A stretch of 14,597 nt of DNA from Bacteroidota bacterium (GCA_004322375.1 SCUC01000218.1:1-14597); one strand, 5' to 3'. Positions 1 to 7,270 are shown, counted from the first letter of the stretch. Program-made: numbers and translations. Notes: a model not told the origin generated them from the letters alone.

Positions 1-1
1 C

Positions 2-352
2 ATCAACGTAGCGCACAATGACAAGCTCGGAGTCGGCGACCCCCGTGAAATAAAAATTGTCGGCGACGATATTTCTAAAGAATCATGGGGTTTCCAAGTC
101 GGAGATAACGGTGCAAGCATGATCGGAGATTTGATGTGGTTCGGTCCTCTCAAAGGAATGCAGAAATTATTTTTTCATACTCCCTTAGTGAATGTCTTCA
201 TCATGGGTTCGGAAGCCTACCACGATTACTACCGCTGGCCCCTGAAAGACCGAAAAGTCTTCGAGAACTGGAAAGCAACAACCCACTGGGGCAAGCTCTT
301 CCGCGACTATGAGACAGGTGAAGTGTGGAAAAGGCTGGAACAAGCAGCTTAA
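2..352 (+). CDS. C-terminal part of a probable DUF362-family protein (5' end outside window)
   Basis: An open frame enters from the left edge and ends with TAA at 350-352, giving 116 residues. The most informative segment is LGVGDPREIKIVGDDI, near residues 10-25 of the visible part. It resembles the end of DUF362 domains, proteins often linked to iron-sulfur ferredoxin modules whose substrate is unknown. The remainder (GDLMWFGPLKGMQKLFFHTPL, then an aromatic-rich tail YHDYYRWPLKDRK and WGKLF) shows no cysteine cluster, so any ferredoxin part would lie upstream. An internal ATG at 119 gives a shorter reading, but the frame is open to the edge with family-like sequence before it, so the gene is treated as truncated by the window. 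No terminator follows; the next 100 bp are heptamer repeats. The family call is from recalled sequence resemblance only. Confidence 0.6.
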   Translation: MNVAHNDKLGVGDPREIKIVGDDISKESWGFQVGDNGASMIGDLMWFGPLKGMQKLFFHTPLVNVFIMGSEAYHDYYRWPLKDRKVFENWKATTHWGKLFRDYETGEVWKRLEQAA

Positions 353-356
353 TATT

Positions 357-391
357 GTTTCAGGTTTCATGCTTCATGTTTCATGTTTTTT
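357..391. repeat. Heptamer array A (GTTTCAT units)
   Basis: Five consecutive 7-bp units lie immediately after the DUF362-like stop codon: GTTTCAG, GTTTCAT, GCTTCAT, GTTTCAT, then a T-rich degenerate unit. The period is exact and no unit has an indel. On the other strand the unit reads ATGAAAC. The run ends in a T-tract without a stem, so it does not look like an intrinsic terminator. Confidence 0.8.
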
Positions 392-413
392 CAATCGAAC
401 AAATAACTGTGCT

Positions 414-455
414 TGAAACTATCAACTAGCAACTACCAACCGTCAACTACGAACC
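414..455. repeat. Heptamer array B (NNCAACT units) reaching the permease start
   Basis: Six consecutive 7-bp units fit NNCAACT: TGAAACT, ATCAACT, AGCAACT, ACCAACC, GTCAACT, ACGAACC. The array ends 3 bp before the GTG start at 459, so it occupies the whole space where a ribosome binding site and leader would be. Positions 3-6 of each unit are nearly constant and positions 1-2 vary. Confidence 0.85.
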
Positions 456-458
456 AAC

Positions 459-1346
459 GTGAGTAAACAGTTTCGCGCCGAGCTACTTCTCTTCGTCTCC
501 ACGTTCATTTGGGGGAGCACGTTCGTTTTTGTCAAAGGCTCGCTTGAAGAAGCCTCTCCCCTTTTCTTCATCGCTCTGCGGTTTTGGATTGCAACGGTTG
601 TTCTGTATATCATTCTCTTTCGCTCGTTCCCTTCGCTTACGCGGCAAACTATTATTAGCGGAACAATTCTCGGCATCCTTGTGTATCTTGGATTCGCCAC
701 CCAAACCGTTGGGATGCAATACACCACAGCATCGAAATCTGCTTTCTTCACCGGTCTGTTAGTTGTATTTACTCCACTATTCCAGCTTCTCCTTGAAAAG
801 CGTTTGCCCAAGCTTGGCAACGCGGTCGGTATCGTGTTGGCGGCAATCGGGTTATACTTGCTTACCTCGCCGGAAGGTTCCGAGTTTAACGTAGGCGATG
901 CTCTTACCCTTATCTGCGCGTTTCTGTTCGGCTGGTATATTGTCTATCTCGATATTGTTTCACAAAACGCGAACCGTCACCATCTCATCTTTGTGCAGTT
1001 TTTAATTTGCTCTGTCATCGGAACGATAGCCTGCTTTCTCTTTGAGAAACCGTACATCGTTTTCACCGACGAAATTATCTTCGCGCTTGTTTATCTCACG
1101 CTCTTTTCAAATCTTGGCGCGATGTGGATACAAAACCTCGTTCAAGGAGATACCACACCCACCCGGGCAGCAGTCATCTTCACGCTGGAACCGGTAATTG
1201 CGGCAACGTTTGCGTATTTTGTCCGTAATGAAATTTTAGGCACAGCCGGAATTATCGGAGCCGGGATTATTGTAACAGGATTATTGGTATCCGAATTTTC
1301 AGGAGTGATACCGGGGTTGAATAGGAGCTTCGGGAAAAGAGAATAA
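459..1346 (+). CDS. EamA/DMT-superfamily permease
   Basis: This 295-residue integral membrane protein has the usual length and layout of a DMT (drug/metabolite transporter) permease: about ten hydrophobic helices forming two EamA repeats, roughly residues 8-138 and 148-279. The first helix carries the signature FVSTFIWGSTFVFVKGSL. The second-repeat signature is EPVIAATFAYFVRNEILGTAGIIGAGII, read in short stretches. Family members export small metabolites or amino acids, but the substrate cannot be read from sequence. The GTG at 459 is chosen because the typical N-terminus (MSKQFRAELLL) begins there. No Shine-Dalgarno precedes it; the upstream 45 bp are heptamer repeats. The last 48 bp overlap the 3' end of the convergent small gene on the minus strand, and there is no terminator hairpin between them. 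Confidence 0.93.
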   Translation: MSKQFRAELLLFVSTFIWGSTFVFVKGSLEEASPLFFIALRFWIATVVLYIILFRSFPSLTRQTIISGTILGILVYLGFATQTVGMQYTTASKSAFFTGLLVVFTPLFQLLLEKRLPKLGNAVGIVLAAIGLYLLTSPEGSEFNVGDALTLICAFLFGWYIVYLDIVSQNANRHHLIFVQFLICSVIGTIACFLFEKPYIVFTDEIIFALVYLTLFSNLGAMWIQNLVQGDTTPTRAAVIFTLEPVIAATFAYFVRNEILGTAGIIGAGIIVTGLLVSEFSGVIPGLNRSFGKRE

Positions 1347-1595
1347 AGAGCCCTTAACCACGCACAAAAAATCTTCAGGATGAGGAATATGCACCAAGGA
1401 AGGGTTCAAATTGGGATATTTCTTTCTCGCCATTTCTCGTGCCTCTTTTAATGTCGCACCAATAAATAGCTTCTCATTAGCCACGGAGATGTCTTTTCTC
1501 GCATAGTTGTCAACCAATTCCTCAAAATGGTCGTGAATCCATTGCACATCTTTAGTCAGAATAATCTTCACCTTCTTGTCCAAAAACAATCTCAT
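1299..1595 (-). CDS. Small DUF5678-like protein
   Basis: This is a soluble protein of about 98 residues (ATG at 1595) or 109 residues if the TTG at 1628 is used. The core reads KDVQWIHDHFEELVDNYARKDISVANEKLFIG, then an acidic/basic helix (KEAREMARKKY), then SLVHIPHPEDFL. This layout, WI..HFEEL...Y....IAVAN..., a linker, and a short strand before a terminal P.PEDF, resembles small DUF5678-type proteins of unknown function. I prefer the ATG start because the 11 extra residues look non-conserved. The TTG would overlap the upstream membrane-protein stop by 8 bp. No clear Shine-Dalgarno precedes either. The final ~16 residues are read from DNA that is also the 3' end of the convergent permease gene, so this tail may be a recent stop-codon extension. 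It is probably co-transcribed with the upstream minus-strand gene. Confidence 0.7.
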   Translation of the reverse strand: MRLFLDKKVKIILTKDVQWIHDHFEELVDNYARKDISVANEKLFIGATLKEAREMARKKYPNLNPSLVHIPHPEDFLCVVKGSLFSFPEAPIQPRYHS

Positions 1596-1620
1596 ACAGT
1601 CAATTCTAACAACAAAATAC

Positions 1621-2790
1621 TCACTCAATTATTGTTAATTTCACAATTCGCGGAACGGTCTCCATATAACCCCTTGGATCTGTTTCACCTTCGAAGACTT
1701 TCGTCCAGATTGAATCGTACATAACTAAAAATTTTTTGCCTTTATATTGAGGGTTTCCTTCATTATTAATATCGAGGGTATATTCTCCTAAGTTATTATT
1801 GTTGCTTGCGGGACCAAAATCCCATTCCTGATTCTTATCGTCTATGAAAATAATATGATAAAGGTCTCCGAAGGAGACATCTATGAACGTGCCCCGAAAG
1901 GTATAAAGTTTCGTATTGACAGGAGGAGGTGAACCGGCAGGTTCAGTTGATACGTACGAAGGAATGCTGTACGTTGATACACCGGGTGACGTGACGGGCC
2001 CCCTGTAAATCCAAACCATTGTAATTGCTGCGAGAAGTAATCCGGTGATAACAAATATTAATCGTTTCGTTGCCTCCTTGTTTTTCATGCCTGCAGCTGA
2101 ATCGGGTGACGCTTCAGTTGACTGATTGTTTGAATTAATAAAAGGATGGAGCAGTAAAAATGAAGAAGTTAAACCGACTGTAACATTCACGTAAAAAATA
2201 TAATCTATAACCTCTCGACTCATCTCGATATTATTCATTAGATGAAATGAAAGCCAATGTACTTGTGTGTCAAGAAATACATATGCCATGCCTACTGTCG
2301 AAGACCAGAGAAGAATCTTCCTTTTTTGTTTCATGAAGAAGGAACTTGCTAATGCGATAACAGGAATGTTTAGTATCAATAATGGGATAATAACAACAAA
2401 GATAAAATAAACAATTGCTATCACGATGAGAGCGCCGATGAGCCAGCCAACCCAGCTCCCTTCAGTGGAACTAGAACGATACGAGGTTGGACGCGAATTT
2501 ATTAATATTCTTCGATTAGACGTCTCTGAACGTTCTGTTACATTCCAATTTTTATCATAAATCGTTTTGCCATCGTCGCTGGTATGACCGATAACGTTCC
2601 AATTCTTGTCATAGATTGTTTTTCCGTCATCACTAACATGCCCAATCACCTTCCACAGTTTATCATAGATTGTCTTTCCATCTTCACCGACATGACCCGT
2701 CACGTTCCAATGGTTGTCGTATAGTGTTTTGCCATCGTCGCTGATATGACCGATAGTGTTCCAGTTTCTATCATATTTTGTTGTTGACAT
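1621..2790 (-). CDS. Membrane protein with N-terminal 18-residue YD..W repeats
   Basis: A 389-residue protein of unknown function. Residues 6-77 are four head-to-tail 18-residue repeats (example: YDKNWNVIGHTSDDGKTI), and a fifth is truncated at about residue 84. Invariant positions are YD, W, GH and DGKT. Residues 113-262 hold about four to five hydrophobic segments (GWLIGALIVIAIVYFIFVVI, ILNIPVIALASSFF, LLWSSTVGMAYVFL, FYVNVTVGLTSSFLLL, LIFVITGLLLAAITMVWIY). A proline/serine linker leads into a C-terminal soluble domain of about 95 residues (YTFRGTFIDVSFGDLYHIIF ... KGKKFLVMY). There is no signal peptide before the repeats, so they probably face the cytoplasm. The ATG start has a good upstream AAGAAGG. 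The gene ends next to the small minus-strand gene, suggesting a two-gene operon. The repeats look like a tandem short beta motif, but I do not recognise a named family. Confidence 0.85.
   Translation of the reverse strand: MSTTKYDRNWNTIGHISDDGKTLYDNHWNVTGHVGEDGKTIYDKLWKVIGHVSDDGKTIYDKNWNVIGHTSDDGKTIYDKNWNVTERSETSNRRILINSRPTSYRSSSTEGSWVGWLIGALIVIAIVYFIFVVIIPLLILNIPVIALASSFFMKQKRKILLWSSTVGMAYVFLDTQVHWLSFHLMNNIEMSREVIDYIFYVNVTVGLTSSFLLLHPFINSNNQSTEASPDSAAGMKNKEATKRLIFVITGLLLAAITMVWIYRGPVTSPGVSTYSIPSYVSTEPAGSPPPVNTKLYTFRGTFIDVSFGDLYHIIFIDDKNQEWDFGPASNNNNLGEYTLDINNEGNPQYKGKKFLVMYDSIWTKVFEGETDPRGYMETVPRIVKLTIIE
2537..2775 (-). repeat. 54-bp tandem repeats encoding the YD..W motif
   Basis: Four complete 54-bp units and one partial unit encode residues 6-84 of the membrane protein. 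The two units nearest the hydrophobic part are the most alike (KNWNVIGHTSDDGKTIYD and KNWNVT with the same flanks), while the N-terminal ones have diverged. This suggests growth of the array at its C-terminal end. Confidence 0.85.
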
Positions 2791-2799
2791 TTTGTATTA

Positions 2800-2806
2800 C
2801 CTTCTT
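2800..2806 (-). promoter_or_regulatory. Shine-Dalgarno-like site of the YD..W membrane protein
   Basis: On the minus strand AAGAAGG lies 9 nt upstream of the ATG at 2790. It is one of very few convincing ribosome binding sites in this window and supports that start. The AT-rich leader between it and 2939 shows no promoter I can name with confidence. Confidence 0.55.
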
Positions 2807-2940
2807 TTTGTTAAATGTTCAGACCTCGAAAAAAATTATCTTTCTCTGCAAGCTCCTGATTATGGCGAGAGTGTAATAAAAAAAAGAATCAACTGCAATA
2901 TTTCATTATTTTTTTATTTCGACTTTTCACCTAATAACGA

Positions 2941-2976
2941 AAAAAGCCCATCTCCTTCCAGAGACAGGCTTTCTTA
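2941..2976 (-). terminator. Intrinsic terminator of the secreted beta-helix gene
   Basis: On the minus strand AAAGCCTGTCTC and GAGATGGGCTTT pair as a 12-bp stem (two internal G-U pairs) around a 6-nt loop, followed by a continuous U tract (2946 down to 2940). It starts about 40 bp after the TGA/TAG-side end of the minus-strand gene that stops at 3015. On the plus strand the flanking T run is short, so termination is mainly leftward. Confidence 0.82.
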
Positions 2977-3014
2977 ATTACAACACTCCACTACTCCATC
3001 GCCCCCATCAGATA

Positions 3015-6000
3015 TTATCGCATCAACACCATCTTCTTTACATCTGTGTAGGACAAGATGCCATCTTGTCCTACGACGAACAATCTATATGTATAAACCC
3101 CGCTCGGCAGCCCGCTCGCATCAAATGGTATTGACTTGAATCCCGCTTCCTGCATCCCATCAACTAATGTTGCTATCTCCACTCCAAGCATATTATATAC
3201 TTTCAAGCTAACATATCCATTAACAGATAACGAATAACTGATAACGGTACTGGGGTTAAACGGATTCGGATAGTTTTGTTCTAACGCAAACTGGTTTGGG
3301 GTTTCAGTTTTCAGGTTTGCGGTTTCAAATCCGGGCGGTGGGGGAGGCACTTCGCTCGTCTGTACAATTTTTATACTGTTTACTGAGGACTGATTACTGA
3401 CTACTGATGACAGAATAAGCGTTCCTGCTTGACTTACTTTCACCCAGTATCCTTTGCCCGCCTCGATAGTTGAAGTTGTTCCGTAGCCATTATTGTAACC
3501 GAAAAATTGCGATGTTTGAATACCCGGCGGATTGGAAGTAATCGTTCCAACTGCGACCGATGTACCAATTGAGCCGATCATATTCCAGCCAGCAACGACT
3601 GAAATGGTATCACTGTTTACTTGAAATCCACTGAAAGTGATTGTCTGAGTCGTGTTAAACTTCAGCCAATAACCTACGCCGTGACTGAGTGTCTGCATTA
3701 ATTGATAGGAACCGACAAACGCAAATGCATCGGAAACTGCGTTCGGGTAGAGAGAAGTCTTTAAATAGTCAACCACTTTTACCGGCACTGAAACAAGGTT
3801 CCATCCTCTGTTGTATTGAACCGGAATTCCAGTTATCAAAGAAGTGATAGAATCTGCAAGAAAGGGAACGAAGCTTACGATACCGATTCCCGTAGAATCG
3901 TTTCCATCATAAATTAATCCGGCAATTTCTGCCGAGTCGTTCATACCCCACCAACATCCGGTCGCATCGATATTATGATTTGTTCCGTTGTAGAAGTTGT
4001 ACTCGCCATTGTTGGAAAAATTTTGATAATGGATGCCACCCGGGAGATCAACACCGGAACCGATTGTTATTCCCATGCCGATGTTGTTTACAAAAATATT
4101 CGGAACCATTAACGAAGAAGGTGCTGTGAAGATGTTTGCTTTTTCACCTGTATAAACTTTCGGTGCGATGAGATAGCCCCCCTGTTCATAGCGGTCAAAG
4201 TGCAGTTCAAACGAAAGACTACTGCCATCGGCGGAGAGTGAGCCTTCTGTTACTTTCAATCCGTCGCCACTATTGTCGCGAAATGTATTTCCCGCGATAT
4301 AGAGATGGACGATTCCCGTATCAACAATAACTCTCAAGCCATTGCCGCCACTGTTGGTGAAGGAATTGTTTTCGATGAGAACTCTTGCAGTATCAGTGGA
4401 ACGATTTGAGAAATTCAGAGAAGCTCCATCTCCGGTACTGTTATTGAAACAATTCCCCCGAATCCGTTGCAAGGATACATCAGATGCTAGTACATCTTCG
4501 GACGTAACCCAACCGTACTGGAGATTAGTTTGATATCCGGAAACAGTATTCGAATCAATTTCCAATCTACGGGTGGAAAGAGAATCCAACCTAATTCCCG
4601 TAAGCCCGGGATTGATTGGATCACTCGAACCGGTGATGGTATTCCTCGAAATGCTCATCCGTTGAAGAGATGGCATCTCGCCTACCTGACCATGATCTAC
4701 AAAGGCAGGATTTGACTGAAGACCAGTGCGAACATTATTCATCATGTTATCGAAAATTTCAATCGAACCAAATGTAATTGAATCGGGAGAGATTCCACCG
4801 AAACCAGTTGTATCGTTATCCAAAAGAATATCTACTCCCATTGAAGCGTTCGTAATCGTATTGCTGTGAATGCGCTCACTTCCATCTTCTGATTTAATAA
4901 AACCGAATCCTTTTGTTTTTATTGCCGTTCCACTTCCCCCCATGTCAATGGCATTATCCGCGACACGAATTGCGAAGCACCATTTTTTTTCCAGCGAAAT
5001 GGCGATAGTCGAATCTCCTCCACTGCTCGTTATAGTATTTCCCGATACGGATATCTTTCCGTTTGTAGTGATAGGGCCAGGACTACCAGGTCTTGCCGCT
5101 ATAATTCCTCTTGCCCGTGCGGCGAAACCAATGTTGATGTTGTTGTTATCAATCATTGTCGAATCGCTCGCGTCATCAACTTGTATTGCTATACTTGAAT
5201 CGCCACCATTCATAACATTATTTCCCGAAACGGATATTTTCCCATTACCTCCATCTGGTTTTTTCACTACAATTCCTTTTGCGTTCATCATTGAACCCAT
5301 ATCAATTATATTGTCTTCAACCGTGACGGCAAGGCACAAAACTTCGTCCAACGTAATGGCTGTACTCGAATTTCCACCTCCACTCGTTATAACATTTCCG
5401 GAAACTGACATCCTTCCCGTTGCAGTAGCGCCACCGATATTGGGCTTATTAGTTATTATTCCTCTCGCTTCTGTTGCGTTACCAAGATTGATGGTGTTGC
5501 TTTGTATTGCAAGAGAATCATTCACTACCTCAACCTGAATTGCTATGCACGAATCGCCCCCAGTGCTTGTAATAGTATTCCCCGACAAGGACATTCGCCC
5601 ATTTGTTGTGCCGGTTGAACCACTTGATTTGACTGTTATGATTCCTCGTGCCCGTGCGGCAGAACCGAAGTTCATTGTGTTGTTGTCCACAAGTATGGTA
5701 TCGTCCGCTTCCTCGATCTGAATTGCCACACCATCATACCCCACAGTAATTTCATTAATAGCAATTGTCATCCTTCCCCCTGTTGTCGTTCCACCAGCAG
5801 GTCTTCCAACGATAATTCCTCTTGCTTTTGTAGTTGAACCCATGTTAATTGCATTGTCTTCAACTTTGACTGCAAAGCACCAAACTTTGTCAAGCGAAAT
5901 CGCTATACTTGAATCTCCTCCACTACTTGTAATGTTATTTCCCGATACGGATATTTTTCCATTTGCAGTGGTGCCTCCAGTGCTACCGGGTTTAGCAGTT

Positions 6001-7085
6001 ATGATTCCTCTTGCCCGCGCGGCAGAACCGAAAATAATTGTGTTGTTATCTACTAATATGGTATCGTTCGTTTCCTCGATCTGAATTGCTACACCATCAT
6101 ACCCCACAGTAATTTCATTGACCGCAATTGTCATTCTTCCCTTTGCTGTCGTTCCGCCAGCAGGTTTACTGGTGACAATTCCTCTTGCTCGTGTGGCGGC
6201 ACCAAGGTTAATGGTGTTGTTATGTATCATTAGCGAATCTCTCGCTTCTTCGACCTGAATTGCTACACCATCATACCCCACAGTAATTTCATTGATTGCT
6301 ATTGTCATCCTTCCCCTTGCTGTCGTTCCACCAGCAGGTTTAGTGATGACGATTCCTCTCGACCGTGCAACGGAACCAAGGTTAATGGTGTTGCTCTCTA
6401 TTATTACTGAATCGCACACTCCATTCAGCAGAATTGCCGTACTCGAATCAACGCTCATGCTGCTGAAGGTATTGTGTTTTAATGTGAGTGAAGCAAAGAC
6501 TTGTATTTCATCGAGAAAGAAGCCGGTTTTTGCCGCGACCACTGAACTATTCTCCATCGTAAACGTTCCGCCGCTATCGCCTAGCACTTCGAAGCCAATC
6601 GTTGCTGTCGGAGCAATCACCTTACCTCCTACTTCCATTTTAACGCCTTGCCTCAGCTTGATTCTTTCAGCGGCACTCCATATGGTACCCGGATCAAGAT
6701 ACAGGTCAACATCGCTCATCGAAAAACTCTCGACGCTGTCCACCGTTAATCCAACACCCGTCCCAAAGACCCGAGATATGTTAATCACATTATGAGCGTC
6801 AGATGAAAGTCCTGAATACACCCTAACTGTTCTGGTCCCTGCCGTCGGGCGAAGTATAAGCTCCGGCTCGTTATAAACGGAATCCATCAGAAGAAATGTA
6901 ACAGAATCTACAGGCATGCCATCTGAATCAGTGATGATTCCGGCGTTGAATGCGTCAAATGCAACCGCGATGGTGGGATAGTCGTAGCTCGCATCGCTAG
7001 TACCGACAGTTTTGGTAATTTCCGAACCAAAGGCAGAATATGATGCAAGCGCTAAAAGAACAATAATAAAATATTTCAGAGGCAC
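3015..7085 (-). CDS. Secreted right-handed beta-helix protein with type IX sorting domain
   Basis: This 1356-residue protein is probably exported by type IX secretion and displayed or released at the cell surface. A signal peptide (MPLKYFIIVLLALASYSAFG) precedes a long parallel beta-helix-like region of about residues 100-1045. The region has regularly spaced N-T-I/N-x-I turns and ends near a typical CWWG motif (1044-1047). Residues about 242-715 are eight 57-62-residue repeats centred on RGI..(K/R)P and NEITVGYDGVAIQ or GN.ITS.GGDS.IAI. Residues 1091-1230 are the two-fold GWNLVSVPV...GYWLKF / GWNMIGS...GKGYWVKV module. A PPPPPG linker follows, then the sorting domain from NYPNPFNPST (1271-1280) to DVKKMVLMR. 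The start is GTG at 7085; no ATG lies within the signal peptide. Beta helices of this kind bind or cut polysaccharides or act as adhesins, but no catalytic triad is recognised, so a structural or adhesive role is inferred. Confidence 0.9.
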   Translation of the reverse strand: MPLKYFIIVLLALASYSAFGSEITKTVGTSDASYDYPTIAVAFDAFNAGIITDSDGMPVDSVTFLLMDSVYNEPELILRPTAGTRTVRVYSGLSSDAHNVINISRVFGTGVGLTVDSVESFSMSDVDLYLDPGTIWSAAERIKLRQGVKMEVGGKVIAPTATIGFEVLGDSGGTFTMENSSVVAAKTGFFLDEIQVFASLTLKHNTFSSMSVDSSTAILLNGVCDSVIIESNTINLGSVARSRGIVITKPAGGTTARGRMTIAINEITVGYDGVAIQVEEARDSLMIHNNTINLGAATRARGIVTSKPAGGTTAKGRMTIAVNEITVGYDGVAIQIEETNDTILVDNNTIIFGSAARARGIITAKPGSTGGTTANGKISVSGNNITSSGGDSSIAISLDKVWCFAVKVEDNAINMGSTTKARGIIVGRPAGGTTTGGRMTIAINEITVGYDGVAIQIEEADDTILVDNNTMNFGSAARARGIITVKSSGSTGTTNGRMSLSGNTITSTGGDSCIAIQVEVVNDSLAIQSNTINLGNATEARGIITNKPNIGGATATGRMSVSGNVITSGGGNSSTAITLDEVLCLAVTVEDNIIDMGSMMNAKGIVVKKPDGGNGKISVSGNNVMNGGDSSIAIQVDDASDSTMIDNNNINIGFAARARGIIAARPGSPGPITTNGKISVSGNTITSSGGDSTIAISLEKKWCFAIRVADNAIDMGGSGTAIKTKGFGFIKSEDGSERIHSNTITNASMGVDILLDNDTTGFGGISPDSITFGSIEIFDNMMNNVRTGLQSNPAFVDHGQVGEMPSLQRMSISRNTITGSSDPINPGLTGIRLDSLSTRRLEIDSNTVSGYQTNLQYGWVTSEDVLASDVSLQRIRGNCFNNSTGDGASLNFSNRSTDTARVLIENNSFTNSGGNGLRVIVDTGIVHLYIAGNTFRDNSGDGLKVTEGSLSADGSSLSFELHFDRYEQGGYLIAPKVYTGEKANIFTAPSSLMVPNIFVNNIGMGITIGSGVDLPGGIHYQNFSNNGEYNFYNGTNHNIDATGCWWGMNDSAEIAGLIYDGNDSTGIGIVSFVPFLADSITSLITGIPVQYNRGWNLVSVPVKVVDYLKTSLYPNAVSDAFAFVGSYQLMQTLSHGVGYWLKFNTTQTITFSGFQVNSDTISVVAGWNMIGSIGTSVAVGTITSNPPGIQTSQFFGYNNGYGTTSTIEAGKGYWVKVSQAGTLILSSVVSNQSSVNSIKIVQTSEVPPPPPGFETANLKTETPNQFALEQNYPNPFNPSTVISYSLSVNGYVSLKVYNMLGVEIATLVDGMQEAGFKSIPFDASGLPSGVYTYRLFVVGQDGILSYTDVKKMVLMR
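3048..3074. repeat. 27-bp near-perfect palindrome inside the sorting-domain coding region
   Basis: Arms GTAGGACAAGATG (3048-3060) and CATCTTGTCCTAC (3062-3074) are perfectly complementary around a single central base. It is exactly nine codons in the minus-strand frame and encodes residues 1338-1346 (VGQDGILSY), in the variable loop between the last two strands of the sorting domain. The paralogous carboxypeptidase has unrelated, non-palindromic sequence at the same place. Confidence 0.9.
3221..3248. repeat. Heptamer array C (TAACNGA units) in the sorting domain
   Basis: Four consecutive units, TAACAGA, TAACGAA, TAACTGA and TAACGGT, encode residues about 1280-1289 of the beta-helix protein, directly after NPST. 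The equivalent codons in the carboxypeptidase gene have the same length but are not heptameric. Confidence 0.8.
3291..3325. repeat. Heptamer array D (CAGGTTT units) in the linker before the sorting domain
   Basis: Five units, CTGGTTT, GGGGTTT, CAGTTTT, CAGGTTT and GCGGTTT, are followed by a decayed sixth. They encode the linker at residues about 1253-1265 (ETANLKTETPNQ). An array with the same unit sits at the equivalent place in the carboxypeptidase gene (7963-7990). Confidence 0.85.
3373..3414. repeat. Heptamer array E (TTACTGA units)
   Basis: Six consecutive units, ATACTGT, TTACTGA, GGACTGA, TTACTGA, CTACTGA and TGACAGA, total 42 bp (14 codons). They encode residues about 1225-1238, the end of the GWN module and start of the linker. 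It aligns unit for unit with the array at 8053-8094 in the paralogous gene and is the cleanest array in the window. Confidence 0.9.
5090..6430 (-). repeat. Eight ~170-188-bp tandem repeats in the beta-helix gene
   Basis: On the plus strand a conserved block (ATTCCTCTTGCCCGTG or close) recurs near 5103, 5274, 5461, 5641, 5816, 6004, 6180 and 6355, at spacings of 170-188 bp. Each unit encodes one 57-62-residue beta-helix repeat. Units fall into at least two types: VGYDGVAIQ-type, and S-G-N-x-I-T-S type with a WCFA or LCLA cysteine segment. The three VGYDGVAIQ units (near 5720, 6085 and 6260) are almost identical over about 80 bp. Confidence 0.88.
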
Positions 7086-7250
7086 CTCTAAATGATGATG
7101 AGAGAAGAGAATTGAGTGATGTGATGTCTAATATAGTTACTTTCCAAGTAAGAGACAACGAATCCGTCACACATCTGGAATATAACTTTTCGATGACTTC
7201 GAGTTGATTCATTCAATGTAGGCTTGCAGAACAACCCAAGGATTCGTACC
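7086..7250. other. Upstream region of the beta-helix gene, nothing recognised
   Basis: This stretch lies upstream of the minus-strand GTG at 7085 and should contain its promoter and leader. It begins with a purine-rich GATGATG/AGAGAAG segment (plus strand, 7093-7125). I see no clear -33/-7 pair of the Bacteroidota type and no RNA gene. An AGAG lies just before the GTG and may serve weakly as a ribosome binding site. Confidence 0.4.
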
Positions 7251-7270
7251 ATCCCGACTTTTGTCAGGAT
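7251..7270. repeat. Short inverted repeat ATCCCGAC / GTCAGGAT
   Basis: Eight-base arms with one mismatch flank a TTTT loop. There is no downstream T tract in either direction, so it is not an evident terminator. It lies alone between the beta-helix gene and the 21-bp repeats. It could be one member of a dispersed palindromic family. Confidence 0.55.

Noticed and set aside
4870..5538. Long plus-strand open frame (222 codons) and similar ones at 5842-6084 and 6292-6795
   Set aside because: They are antisense to the tandem repeats of the beta-helix gene; their regularity mirrors the repeat, and they show no independent domain or start signal.
5090..6430. Possible CRISPR or diversity-generating array because of regular repeats
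   Set aside because: Units of 170-188 bp are in frame within one secreted protein, with no short direct repeats separated by unique spacers and no cas or reverse transcriptase gene.
7093..7125. Possible tenth heptamer array (GATGATG, AGAGAAG, AGAATTG, AGTGATG)
   Set aside because: Purine-rich low complexity; the units share only their ends and lack the AC core of the other arrays.
6997..7212. 71-residue minus-strand ORF overlapping the start of the beta-helix gene
   Set aside because: It is out of frame with the signal peptide and has no family-like sequence; it is a shadow frame.
7158..7247. Inverted copies ACGAATCC (7158-7165) and GGATTCGT (7240-7247)
   Set aside because: Short arms separated by 74 bp with no supporting structure; probably chance.
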